Source: Oscillospiraceae bacterium (lineage in GTDB: Bacteria; Bacillota; Clostridia; Oscillospirales; Ruminococcaceae). From it: 64,000 nucleotides of DNA. The notes under the pieces were generated by a model. It saw only the letters and a program-made list of their open reading frames with translations. It had not been told where the DNA came from and did no database searches. Positions 8,075 through 15,696 of the stretch are shown in pieces. The stretch spans positions 1 to 64,000 of the forward strand of contig JAQUYD010000002.1 of the NCBI GenBank assembly GCA_028692035.1. Reading direction: 5' to 3'. A program made the position numbers and the translations under genes. Every line of letters starts with the position of its first letter. The first letter of the stretch is position 1.

Positions 8075-9466
8075 TTACCGCAAGATCAAGGACAGCGGGA
8101 AAATGACAACCATTGCCGCCAATCCCATAATCAACGTAAGTACCGTCTGCGTTTTGTAGCCGTCGCTGACTTCCATCTCGCCAAAGTTAGTCACGACCCA
8201 GAAATAAGAATCGTTGGCGTGGGATACGGTCATCGCGCCTGCACCGATGGCCATAACGGTCAGTGCCATGAGCACCGGGGTATCCAAGCCCAAAACGCCC
8301 AGCAGTGGCGCCACGATACCGGCGGTCGTGGTGATCGCAACGGTAGAGGAGCCCTGCGCAGATTTTAAGATCGCCGCCAACAGGAACGGGAAGAAAATGC
8401 CGACTTTTTCCAAAATCGCGGCATTGGAGGTAATATACTCTACCATGCCGGAAACCGCGATCACCTTGCCCAAAACGCCGCCGGCCGCCGTGACAAACAG
8501 GATCGGGCCTACGGTTTTCAAGGTATCGTTGGTCATATTATAGAACTCTTTCATCGTTCCGGTAGTGGCCATCAGCCAAACGCCAAACAAAACGCCTACT
8601 GCCAGCGCGATAATCGGAGTTCCCAGGAAAGAACACAGCGTTGCGATAAAGCCGGTCCATTTCGCCATAGAAGAGATGGAGCCCAACGCCATCAGGATGA
8701 TTGGCATCAAAATGGGCGCTAGCGCCAAAAATCCGTTGGGAAGCTTGCCGTAAGAGGCAACAATTTCTTCATAGGTCTTGGTCACTTCCCCAGCGTCAGC
8801 CTCATCTTTCGACTTGACCTTTTTGCCAATATATTTGGCATACAGGTAGCCAGCAATCAAACAGGGGATGGACGCCACAGCACCCAATCCCATAACCAGC
8901 AGCAGGTTTTCACCAATGCCTAATGTATTGGCCGCTGCAATGGGGCCGGGAGTCGGCGGGATAAACACATGAGAGATGTACAAGCCGGCGGAAAGCGCCA
9001 CTGTCATGGCGACGCTGGAAACCGCAGTGCGCTTGACCAGCGCTTTTCGGATGGGATTCAAGATAACGAATCCGCTATCGCAAAACACCGGGATGGAAAC
9101 CACCCAGCCCATGAGCAGGATCGCCAGTTCCGGACGTTTTTTGCCTACCAGTTTAATGACCATATCCGCCAGTTTGAATGCGGCTCCGGTCACTTCCAGC
9201 ATCGTACCCACTAAAGCGCCTAGGATAATCACAATGCCGATACTGGTAAAAGTACCGCTAAAACCTGCACCGATAACGCCGGCAATTCCCTGCGTCACCG
9301 TGCCGTCCGCCCCAGTGGTATTCACCAGCGGAATTCCTGCGACCAAGCCCAAGATCAAAGACACGCCCATAATCGAAAGAAACGGGTGAATCTTGAACTT
9401 GGAGATGGCCAAGATCATGACCACAATCGCTACAACAAAAGCAATAATTAACCCAACACCTGACAT
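8075..9466 (-). CDS. GntP-family gluconate/organic acid permease
   Basis: A 463-residue polytopic membrane protein of the GntP family, starting MSGVGLIIAFVVAI and containing the conserved segments FCDSGFVIL, HVFIPPTPGP and the late VSHANDSYFWVV. GntP proteins import gluconate, glycerate or related hydroxy acids with protons. I start at ATG 9466, which has GGAGGG 7 bases upstream, not at the longer in-frame ATG. The neighbours (glycerate kinase downstream, CdaR-type regulator upstream, same strand) make glycerate the most likely substrate, but gluconate cannot be ruled out. Confidence 0.9.
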   Translation of the reverse strand: MSGVGLIIAFVVAIVVMILAISKFKIHPFLSIMGVSLILGLVAGIPLVNTTGADGTVTQGIAGVIGAGFSGTFTSIGIVIILGALVGTMLEVTGAAFKLADMVIKLVGKKRPELAILLMGWVVSIPVFCDSGFVILNPIRKALVKRTAVSSVAMTVALSAGLYISHVFIPPTPGPIAAANTLGIGENLLLVMGLGAVASIPCLIAGYLYAKYIGKKVKSKDEADAGEVTKTYEEIVASYGKLPNGFLALAPILMPIILMALGSISSMAKWTGFIATLCSFLGTPIIALAVGVLFGVWLMATTGTMKEFYNMTNDTLKTVGPILFVTAAGGVLGKVIAVSGMVEYITSNAAILEKVGIFFPFLLAAILKSAQGSSTVAITTTAGIVAPLLGVLGLDTPVLMALTVMAIGAGAMTVSHANDSYFWVVTNFGEMEVSDGYKTQTVLTLIMGLAAMVVIFPLSLILR

Positions 9467-9634
9467 GAATGACCCTCCAATACATTCTATTTGCAGGCCG
9501 CCGCCTACTTGGATTGGAATATTTGCCTGTTTATTTGATAATTGTTGATTATTTATATGGCATCCCATAAAATAATATGCAATTCTCAAATAAGCTTGTT
9601 TTTATTGTACATATTTTAACAAGCGCCGTCTATG

Positions 9635-9651
9635 TTTTATAGACTATAAAA
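9635..9651. promoter_or_regulatory. palindrome, candidate CdaR operator
   Basis: TTTTATAG-A-CTATAAAA is a perfect 8-bp inverted repeat around one base in the 244-bp AT-rich gap between the regulator gene and the permease it probably controls. The gap also holds AT-rich promoter-like sequence but no unambiguous -35/-10 pair. Operator role is inferred from position and symmetry only. Confidence 0.4.
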
Positions 9652-9710
9652 TAACGAATATAATTGTTATATGAGCTATACATATCAATTTTTTCACAGG
9701 TTTTGTTGTG

Positions 9711-10862
9711 TCAATTTCCCAAGAACAACAGGTCGTTTTCCACATCCCGGAAAAAGATTGCCGCCATATATAAAAGCGGCGCTTTGCTGGGCAGGCGCAC
9801 ATCATAGCCCGTGACCTCCTCCAGCTTGCGCAATTTGTATTGAAAGGTGTTTTTATGCATAAAAAGCTGCTGCGCCGCTTTGGTTACTGATCCTTCGGCA
9901 GAAAAATAAACGTTCAAAATGCCTACCCAGTAACGAATCTCCTCGTAACTGCGCCCGGCAAAAACCTTGTGCAGATACTCCTCCTTTAACTGCTTGGGAA
10001 TATCCTCTACAAAAATTTCCAAACTCAGCTGATCGTACAATGCAATACCATTTACCGCATATTCGGCAGATTTCCACGCCTTTTGGGCCTCAACATATGC
10101 CTTATGCAGGTCATCGGCGCGACCATCCACCCCAATGCACAGGGATACGTCAAACCCTTTTTGTACCCGCTGCTGCAGGCTCTGTGCAAAAGCGTCGATT
10201 CCTCGGTCATTCCGCCCAGTTACCAACAGAATTTGGCGGCCGGCATTCCGCAGCACGATGCCACCCTCCCGCTCTACCTGCGTACTGACCATTTTTTCCA
10301 CGTCTTCAATCAGCTTTTGGCCATCGCTGGTATTGATATAGCGGACATTGTCTTGGATACTGAGAATCATAACGCGGCGGGGCAGCGTTATGTCTATCCC
10401 CAGCAGCATCCCCCGTTCTGCCAGCGATTGGCTGTGCGCCAATCCGTCGCCCATGACCCAATCCTCCAAGAAACGGTTGCGTACCCTTTGATCCAAACGC
10501 TTTTCGTCCTGCTCATACCCTTCCCGCATGAGAATTTCAGTCATCTTTTTTACAATTTGCCCATATCGCACTACCTGCTCATACTGCCCTGTGATCCCGA
10601 CGACCCCTACCACCTGGTCATGGATCGTCAGCGGCAGATTCAGGCCATTGCGCGTTGTGGCAGTTTCCATGTCCTGAGAAATATACAGCTCTGATAAATT
10701 CTCTTCAATGATCCGCCGCGCCCCCTCATGGGCATGCCCGATCCGGCTCGGGTCGGTGCTGGCGATGATCACCCCGTCTGAATCCATCATGTTGACATGT
10801 TGACGCACAATTTCGCTGATCTCCCGCACAATCTGCTGCGCGCTCTGGTGTGACAGGTTCAT
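9711..10862 (-). CDS. cdaR: CdaR-family sugar diacid regulator
   Basis: This 383-residue protein begins with a putative sugar-diacid recognition domain (residues 1-135, including MDSDGVIIASTDPSRIGHAHEG) and ends with a PucR-type helix-turn-helix (SVTKAAQQLFMHKNTFQYKL). That is the layout of CdaR, an activator of glucarate, galactarate and glycerate genes. ATG 10862 follows GGAGGAGGG; the longer in-frame start is upstream of this site. It lies immediately upstream of the gntP-glxK pair on the same strand and probably controls them in response to a sugar diacid or glycerate. Confidence 0.85.
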   Translation of the reverse strand: MNLSHQSAQQIVREISEIVRQHVNMMDSDGVIIASTDPSRIGHAHEGARRIIEENLSELYISQDMETATTRNGLNLPLTIHDQVVGVVGITGQYEQVVRYGQIVKKMTEILMREGYEQDEKRLDQRVRNRFLEDWVMGDGLAHSQSLAERGMLLGIDITLPRRVMILSIQDNVRYINTSDGQKLIEDVEKMVSTQVEREGGIVLRNAGRQILLVTGRNDRGIDAFAQSLQQRVQKGFDVSLCIGVDGRADDLHKAYVEAQKAWKSAEYAVNGIALYDQLSLEIFVEDIPKQLKEEYLHKVFAGRSYEEIRYWVGILNVYFSAEGSVTKAAQQLFMHKNTFQYKLRKLEEVTGYDVRLPSKAPLLYMAAIFFRDVENDLLFLGN

Positions 10863-11056
10863 CTGGATCCCTCCTCCATTTGCTTGTGTCCAGAATAACA
10901 CATCTCGCCACAGCTGAAAAGTATATGCGACGCTTCTTTTTTTATTTGTCTGCGCATGTTATAATTCTTTTATAGCATTTCTAAATGGGAAACCGCCCAA
11001 ATGCTTGGGGAGTGCACGGCCTTCCGCATTCTATCCCAAAAAAGGAGGGGAATTGT

Positions 11057-11542
11057 TTGACCGGTTTGATCGGCCCAGGATACCTAGGCGATGAGGAAAT
11101 CCACCTGGTTTTGGCAAACACCGCTGATGCTGATTCGCAAAACGGATCCGCCCCCTCCTATTCATTCCAAATCCGCCGGCTACAGGACAATCAATTGCTG
11201 GGCGGCTGCACCCTGCGGGTCTCGAACAGCAGCGCCTTGCAGTATAGCGGGCATATCAGCTACGCTATCGCTCCGGCGCACCGTGGGCACCGCTACGCGG
11301 CAAAAGCAGTAAGGCTTCTGCTTCCCCTGGCGTTCCGCAACGGATTGCCGCAGGTCATCATCGCCTGCCGGCCGGACAATGCGGCTTCACGCCGCACCTG
11401 CCTGCTGGCCGGCGGCCACTTTCTGGGCATTTTGCACCCCCCCTCTCCGGAAATTGGGCAGGCCGGAGACGACGGAATCTGCCGTTATCTCTTTTGCAAT
11501 CCACTTTTTACCCCAACAACCGGTAAAACCGCAGAAATTTAA
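11057..11542 (+). CDS. GNAT-family N-acetyltransferase
   Basis: A 161-residue protein with a GNAT fold pattern: HISYAIAPAHRGHRYAAKAV contains the acetyl-CoA-binding R/Q-x-x-G-x-A-like loop, and ACRPDNAASRRTCLLAGGHF matches the conserved late helix seen in RimJ/RimL-type enzymes. The substrate is unknown. TTG 11057 is chosen because AAAGGAGG lies 8 bases upstream; the frame runs back to ATG 10985 without a suitable site. A TATAAT at 10960-10965 may be the promoter -10. The Nif3-like gene follows 17 bases downstream, so the two are probably co-transcribed. Confidence 0.75.
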   Translation: MTGLIGPGYLGDEEIHLVLANTADADSQNGSAPSYSFQIRRLQDNQLLGGCTLRVSNSSALQYSGHISYAIAPAHRGHRYAAKAVRLLLPLAFRNGLPQVIIACRPDNAASRRTCLLAGGHFLGILHPPSPEIGQAGDDGICRYLFCNPLFTPTTGKTAEI

Positions 11543-11559
11543 AATAGGAGGCTTTTTCT

Positions 11560-12339
11560 ATGTTGGTAAGCGATGTTTTTTCTTGGATCGATCAACTAGC
11601 GCCTTTTTCCTATGCCATGGATTTTGACAACAGCGGCCTTTTGGTCGGCAATCCGTCGCAGCCGGTGGAAAAGATTCTGGTCGTGCTGGATTGCACCCCA
11701 GCTGTTGTACATCAGGCAGTGGAGGCTGGAGCCGGCTTAATTGTCACCCATCATCCCGTTATCTTTGACCCGCTAAAGCAAATAACCGCCGGATCGGTCG
11801 TCTATCAGCTGGTTTCCGCCGGTATTGCGGTCATCTGCGCTCACACCAATCTGGATTTGGCCCGGGGCGGTGTCAATGACGCGCTGGCCCGGCGTTTGGG
11901 CCTCAAATGTTTGGAGGGCCTCACGCCGGTTTCCTGTACTGACCGGGAGGGCCGCCCTGTAACCGAATATTTGGGGCGCGTCTCGTTTATACCTGAACCG
12001 ATGGCCCCTGGGGATTTTGCCCGCTTTGTAAAAAAGCAGCTAGGTGGCAACGTCCGTTATACCTGCGGCAACCGCCCTGTCCATCGGGTCGCGGTCTGCG
12101 GCGGCGCCGGTGCCGACTGTTTGGCGGACGCCCTTTCCACCGGTGCGGACGCGCTGGTCACTTCCGAAGTCAAGCATCACATCTTTCTATTGGCAGCCCA
12201 ACACGGCCTTACCTTGGTGGACGCGGGACATTTTCACACCGAAAACGTTGTGATTGAACCCCTATGCCAACAGATTCGTGACTATTTTCCGCAAGCGGAG
12301 GTCATTGCCCACCATTTGGATGAAATCCAGGTTTTATAA
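11560..12339 (+). CDS. Nif3-like dinuclear metal centre protein
   Basis: A 259-residue member of the Nif3/YqfO (GTP cyclohydrolase 1 type 2-like) family. Typical motifs are DFDNSGLLVG, IVTHHPVIFDPL with its metal-binding histidines, AHTNLDLARGGVND, and the C-terminal EVKHHIFLLA and DAGHFHTEN histidine/glutamate ligands. Family members form hexamers with a two-metal centre; their cellular role is not settled. This version is the short form without the extra inserted domain. RBS AGGAGG precedes ATG 11560. Confidence 0.88.
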   Translation: MLVSDVFSWIDQLAPFSYAMDFDNSGLLVGNPSQPVEKILVVLDCTPAVVHQAVEAGAGLIVTHHPVIFDPLKQITAGSVVYQLVSAGIAVICAHTNLDLARGGVNDALARRLGLKCLEGLTPVSCTDREGRPVTEYLGRVSFIPEPMAPGDFARFVKKQLGGNVRYTCGNRPVHRVAVCGGAGADCLADALSTGADALVTSEVKHHIFLLAAQHGLTLVDAGHFHTENVVIEPLCQQIRDYFPQAEVIAHHLDEIQVL

Positions 12340-12353
12340 GCATAAAGCATACA

Positions 12354-12385
12354 AAAAAGCCGCAGTCAGCAGACTGCGGCTTTTT
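12354..12385. terminator. bidirectional terminator
   Basis: A perfect 14-bp stem (AAAAAGCCGCAGTC with GACTGCGGCTTTTT, 4-base loop) lies between the converging Nif3-like and aldolase genes, with T-runs on both strands. Confidence 0.9.
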
Positions 12386-12399
12386 GATGTCTATACAGA

Positions 12400-13263
12400 T
12401 TAAGCTTTGTTGATCGAACCAAACAGCTCCATTTTCTCTTTGACCGTATCTTTGATCGCCTGGGTGCCAGGCGCCAGCAATTTTCTAGGATCAAAGCCTT
12501 TGCCTTCCAGATCCTTGCCCGCTTCAATGTATTTGCGGGTAGCTTCCGCAAAAGCCAGCTGGCATTCGGTATTTACGTTAATCTTGGAAACGCCCAGGGA
12601 AATGGCCCGCTTAATCATATCAGCCGGAATGCCGGTGCCACCGTGCAAAACCAAAGGCATACCAGGGGTTTTCTCCTGAATCTTGGCCAACACTTCAAAG
12701 TTCAGGCCCTTCCAGTTGGCAGGGTATTTGCCGTGAATATTGCCGATGCCGGCAGCCAGCATGGTAACGCCCAGATCCGCAATCATTTTGCACTCTGCGG
12801 GATCAGCAACTTCGCCGCCGCCTACAACGCCATCTTCCTCGCCGCCAATCGCACCAACTTCCGCCTCGACAGAAATGCCTTTGGATCCCGCCAGTGCGAT
12901 GATCTCTTTGGTCTTTTCGATATTCTCTTCAATCGGATAATGGGAGCCGTCAAACATAACAGAAGAGAAGCCCGCTGCAATAACAGCTTTCGCACCTTCA
13001 TACGTGCCATGGTCGATATGCAGCGCCACCGGAACGGTGATCTTCATATCTTTGATCAGGCCATTGACCATTCCGACTACAACGTCCCAGCCGCCCATAT
13101 ATTTGCCGGCACCTTCGGAAACACCGAGAATCACGGGAGAACTGTTTTCCTGGGCGGTTTGCAGAACGGCTTTTGTCCACTCCAGGTTATTGATATTAAA
13201 CTGACCGACGGCGTACTTGCCCTCTTTTGCCTTGGTAAGCATTTCTTGTGCAGAAACCAGCAT
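12400..13263 (-). CDS. fba: class II fructose-bisphosphate aldolase
   Basis: This 287-residue enzyme cleaves fructose 1,6-bisphosphate to dihydroxyacetone phosphate and glyceraldehyde 3-phosphate in glycolysis. It shows the zinc-binding LHIDHGTYEGAK, VEAEVGAIGGEEDG, the IGNIHGKYP histidine and LVLHGGTGIPADMI. Length and motifs are those of the Firmicutes FbaA type; a tagatose-bisphosphate activity cannot be excluded. GGAGGAG precedes ATG 13263 and a sigma-A promoter lies upstream, so it is transcribed as a single gene ending at a strong terminator. Confidence 0.93.
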   Translation of the reverse strand: MLVSAQEMLTKAKEGKYAVGQFNINNLEWTKAVLQTAQENSSPVILGVSEGAGKYMGGWDVVVGMVNGLIKDMKITVPVALHIDHGTYEGAKAVIAAGFSSVMFDGSHYPIEENIEKTKEIIALAGSKGISVEAEVGAIGGEEDGVVGGGEVADPAECKMIADLGVTMLAAGIGNIHGKYPANWKGLNFEVLAKIQEKTPGMPLVLHGGTGIPADMIKRAISLGVSKINVNTECQLAFAEATRKYIEAGKDLEGKGFDPRKLLAPGTQAIKDTVKEKMELFGSINKA

Positions 13264-13301
13264 ATGAAACTCCTCCTAAAATTCGTAGATTTTCTTTTTT
13301 T

Positions 13302-13330
13302 ATTATAGTAGATTGTCTAAAAAAAAGCAA
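13302..13330 (-). promoter_or_regulatory. sigma-A promoter of fba
   Basis: Reading the minus strand, TTGCTT (13330-13325) and TATAAT (13307-13302) are separated by 17 bases, about 40 bases before the aldolase start. Confidence 0.75.
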
Positions 13331-13390
13331 ACCTTTTTCGTTCTTTTTACATATGCCTGTCAAAAAATTCCCCTTCCACCAAAGCACCAA

Positions 13391-13425
13391 TAAAATCGGC
13401 CGCCCATTTGGGGCGGCCAGTTTTA
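13391..13425. terminator. terminator downstream of the membrane-anchored gene
   Basis: GGCCGCCC and GGGCGGCC form an 8-bp stem with a 5-base loop (13398-13418), with T-rich flanks on both strands. It ends the minus-strand transcript of the 14.2-13.4 kb genes. Confidence 0.7.
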
Positions 13426-13445
13426 CGTTGTATCGTTTGCATGCC

Positions 13446-14201
13446 TTAGGTAATGGCCTCCATATCCTGCGTTGTGATGCTGGGCGTACCGACTTCGACC
13501 TCCGCCCCGCTTTGCTGTTCCGCATTCCAGGTGTCAAGGCTCTTAATGGCCAGAATATTGTACCCATCCTTCACTTTTTTCAACTGGTAAATCATGTACT
13601 TATCCGGCTCCGGCTCATAATTGGAGCCACCTACCGCCGCTTCCCACAGCGTTCCCGGCGGAATATAGCCCACCGTCAGCGTATATAGATCCCCCTTCTT
13701 GGCGATTTTTGTCACCGCAGGAGTATACTGGCTGGTCTGCCCCGTCACTGGAACACCATAGGTTTTGGTTTCCGGATCATAAGGGTAGGTGACATCAAAG
13801 TCTTCAATGGTCTGGTGTTGCAGCTTTACGTTCGACCCGTAGAATTTGGCGGCATAGACATCCAAATCCGACGCGGGAACCACCAGCATAGCGCTCTCAT
13901 CATAGGTGTATTTATTGGGATTGCTAAGCAATGTGCCCCATAAGGAGGACTGGAGCAGAAACAGAGGATCCGCAGTCTCTGGCGAATCGAATTCCACCGG
14001 GTCAAACATGACCACCGGCAGCAAATAATCCTCAAACTGGTTTTTTTCCCTTGTATTATCCATGATCTGGTTGGTGAGCCGGATACAAAACCCGGCAACT
14101 GAAATCAGCCCGATCACGGCAAGAACCAGGAATACACCGCCCAAAGGCAACGCATATTTGTTTTTGCGCTTTTGTTTATTCATTGGGCTTGGTTTTTCCA
14201 T
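13446..14201 (-). CDS. membrane-anchored protein of unknown function
   Basis: A 251-residue protein with a basic N-terminus (MNKQKRKNK), one hydrophobic segment at about residues 18-42 and a long extracytoplasmic part rich in Tyr, Thr and Pro. I recognise no domain. It repeatedly mentions no metal- or catalysis-like motif. It lies 20 bases after a CorC/CNNM-type gene on the same strand, so it is probably co-transcribed with it and acts at the cell surface. GAGGT precedes the ATG. Confidence 0.6.
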   Translation of the reverse strand: MEKPSPMNKQKRKNKYALPLGGVFLVLAVIGLISVAGFCIRLTNQIMDNTREKNQFEDYLLPVVMFDPVEFDSPETADPLFLLQSSLWGTLLSNPNKYTYDESAMLVVPASDLDVYAAKFYGSNVKLQHQTIEDFDVTYPYDPETKTYGVPVTGQTSQYTPAVTKIAKKGDLYTLTVGYIPPGTLWEAAVGGSNYEPEPDKYMIYQLKKVKDGYNILAIKSLDTWNAEQQSGAEVEVGTPSITTQDMEAIT

Positions 14202-14221
14202 CGCGATACCTCAACTTTCTA

Positions 14222-15496
14222 TCAGTCTTCATCCGCCTGTTCCGGCAAAAGTTCCAGGCGAACTCGGCCGATGCGCTGTTCTTCCACCTGCAGGACCGTT
14301 ACCTTCAACCTGCCCCGGACAAAACTTTCCATCGGCTCCGGAATATGCTCCAACTCTTCTAGCACCCAGCCACTGACCGAATGATAATCACAATCAAAGT
14401 CTGGCGGCGTATAGCCGATCTCTTCAAACAGGTCATCCACGTCCACCTCGCCGGCCGTTTCAAAGCAAGCTTCATTTACGCGGGTGACCCCCTCGGGGAT
14501 CTCATCGCTTTCGTCGTATATCTCGCCTACCAGTTCCTCCAGAATATCCTCCATGGTCACCAGCCCATAGGTTCCGCCGTAATCATCCGTTACGATTGCC
14601 ATATGCTGATTTTGTTTTTGCAGCACGTTTAGCACTGCCGGAATTTTCATGGATCGGTGCACAAATACGCACGGGTGCATTAGGCGGCGAACATCCAGCG
14701 CTTCTTTGCCGTGCTGGACCATTTCGTCAAACATATCCCGCAGATATAAAACACCGACGATCTTATCCACCGAGTGCTCATACACCGGGATCCGGGAATA
14801 ATGCTCCGGTACAATTTTCCCCAAAATTTCATCGATGCTGTCTTCCAAATCCACGCAAACCATATCCACGCGGGGGATGGCGATCTTTTCCGCCGGGGTT
14901 TCGTCAAAATCCAGAGCTGACTGCACCAGCGAACTCTCTTCTTTTCCCAAAACGCCCTCGTTTTCAATGGTCTCGATAATGTATTTCAATTCCTCTTCTG
15001 TTACAGAAGGCTGTTTTCTTTCAGACTTAAACAGGTTAATAAAGCCATGCTGCATTTTGATGAACAAAAAAGAGACCGGGGTCATCAGCGTAATAATGGC
15101 CAGCAACACGCCGCACACCCGTAGTGCAACCTTTTCACTGTGTTCTTTGGCAAAAGTTTTCGGCAAAATTTCCCCAAAAATCAGCACAACGACCGTAACG
15201 ACAGCTGTAGAGACCCAGGTGCCAGCGCTACCCATCCAGGTGGTAAACAGCACCGCCACAATGGAGGAAATAGCAATATTCACCAGGTTGTTGCCGATCA
15301 AAATACTCGAAAGGGTCTTTTCGTACATTTCAGCAATCTTTAAAGCCAAAGCGGCTTTTTTGTTACCTGCGTCAGCGTAGTTCTTTAAGCGGATGGTATT
15401 TACGGTAGCAAACGCGGTCTCGGACGCGGAAAAAAACGCCGATCCAGCTAAAAGCGCCACCAATCCTAAATATACTTGCCATCCTATGTCTTCCAA
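14222..15496 (-). CDS. CNNM/CorC-type membrane protein (hemolysin family)
   Basis: The protein has an N-terminal CNNM (DUF21) membrane domain opening LVALLAGSAFFSASETAFA, followed by a CBS-domain pair (IAIPRVDMVCVDLEDSIDEI and AIVTDDYGGTYGLVTMEDIL) and a C-terminal transporter-associated domain. Members are linked to Mg2+/Co2+ efflux or Mg homeostasis; 'hemolysin' is a historical label. The start is uncertain: TTG 15496 has GGAG about 10 bases upstream and gives 424 residues, the family norm; ATG 15553 would add 19 residues. It heads a two-gene unit with the unknown membrane-anchored protein. Confidence 0.85.
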   Translation of the reverse strand: MEDIGWQVYLGLVALLAGSAFFSASETAFATVNTIRLKNYADAGNKKAALALKIAEMYEKTLSSILIGNNLVNIAISSIVAVLFTTWMGSAGTWVSTAVVTVVVLIFGEILPKTFAKEHSEKVALRVCGVLLAIITLMTPVSFLFIKMQHGFINLFKSERKQPSVTEEELKYIIETIENEGVLGKEESSLVQSALDFDETPAEKIAIPRVDMVCVDLEDSIDEILGKIVPEHYSRIPVYEHSVDKIVGVLYLRDMFDEMVQHGKEALDVRRLMHPCVFVHRSMKIPAVLNVLQKQNQHMAIVTDDYGGTYGLVTMEDILEELVGEIYDESDEIPEGVTRVNEACFETAGEVDVDDLFEEIGYTPPDFDCDYHSVSGWVLEELEHIPEPMESFVRGRLKVTVLQVEEQRIGRVRLELLPEQADED

Positions 15497-15655
15497 AGTT
15501 GTACCAGCTCCATCATAAAAATTTTCACAGGATCTCCCATGAATTATTGCCATTATAGCAAAAACCAATTGGCAACACAAGGTTTCTGCCTTACAATTCA
15601 CAAATTCCTAACTTTTCAAACGTCCTTTCTGTTTCTCCCCATTTCACCTAAAAGT

Positions 15656-15690
15656 CAAAAATGGCCGGCAATCCTGCCGGCCATTTTTTT
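15656..15690. terminator. terminator downstream of pnp
   Basis: A 13-bp stem (AAAATGGCCGGCA with TGCCGGCCATTTTT) with T-runs on both strands lies directly after the pnp stop. Confidence 0.88.
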
Positions 15691-15696
15691 CAGATT

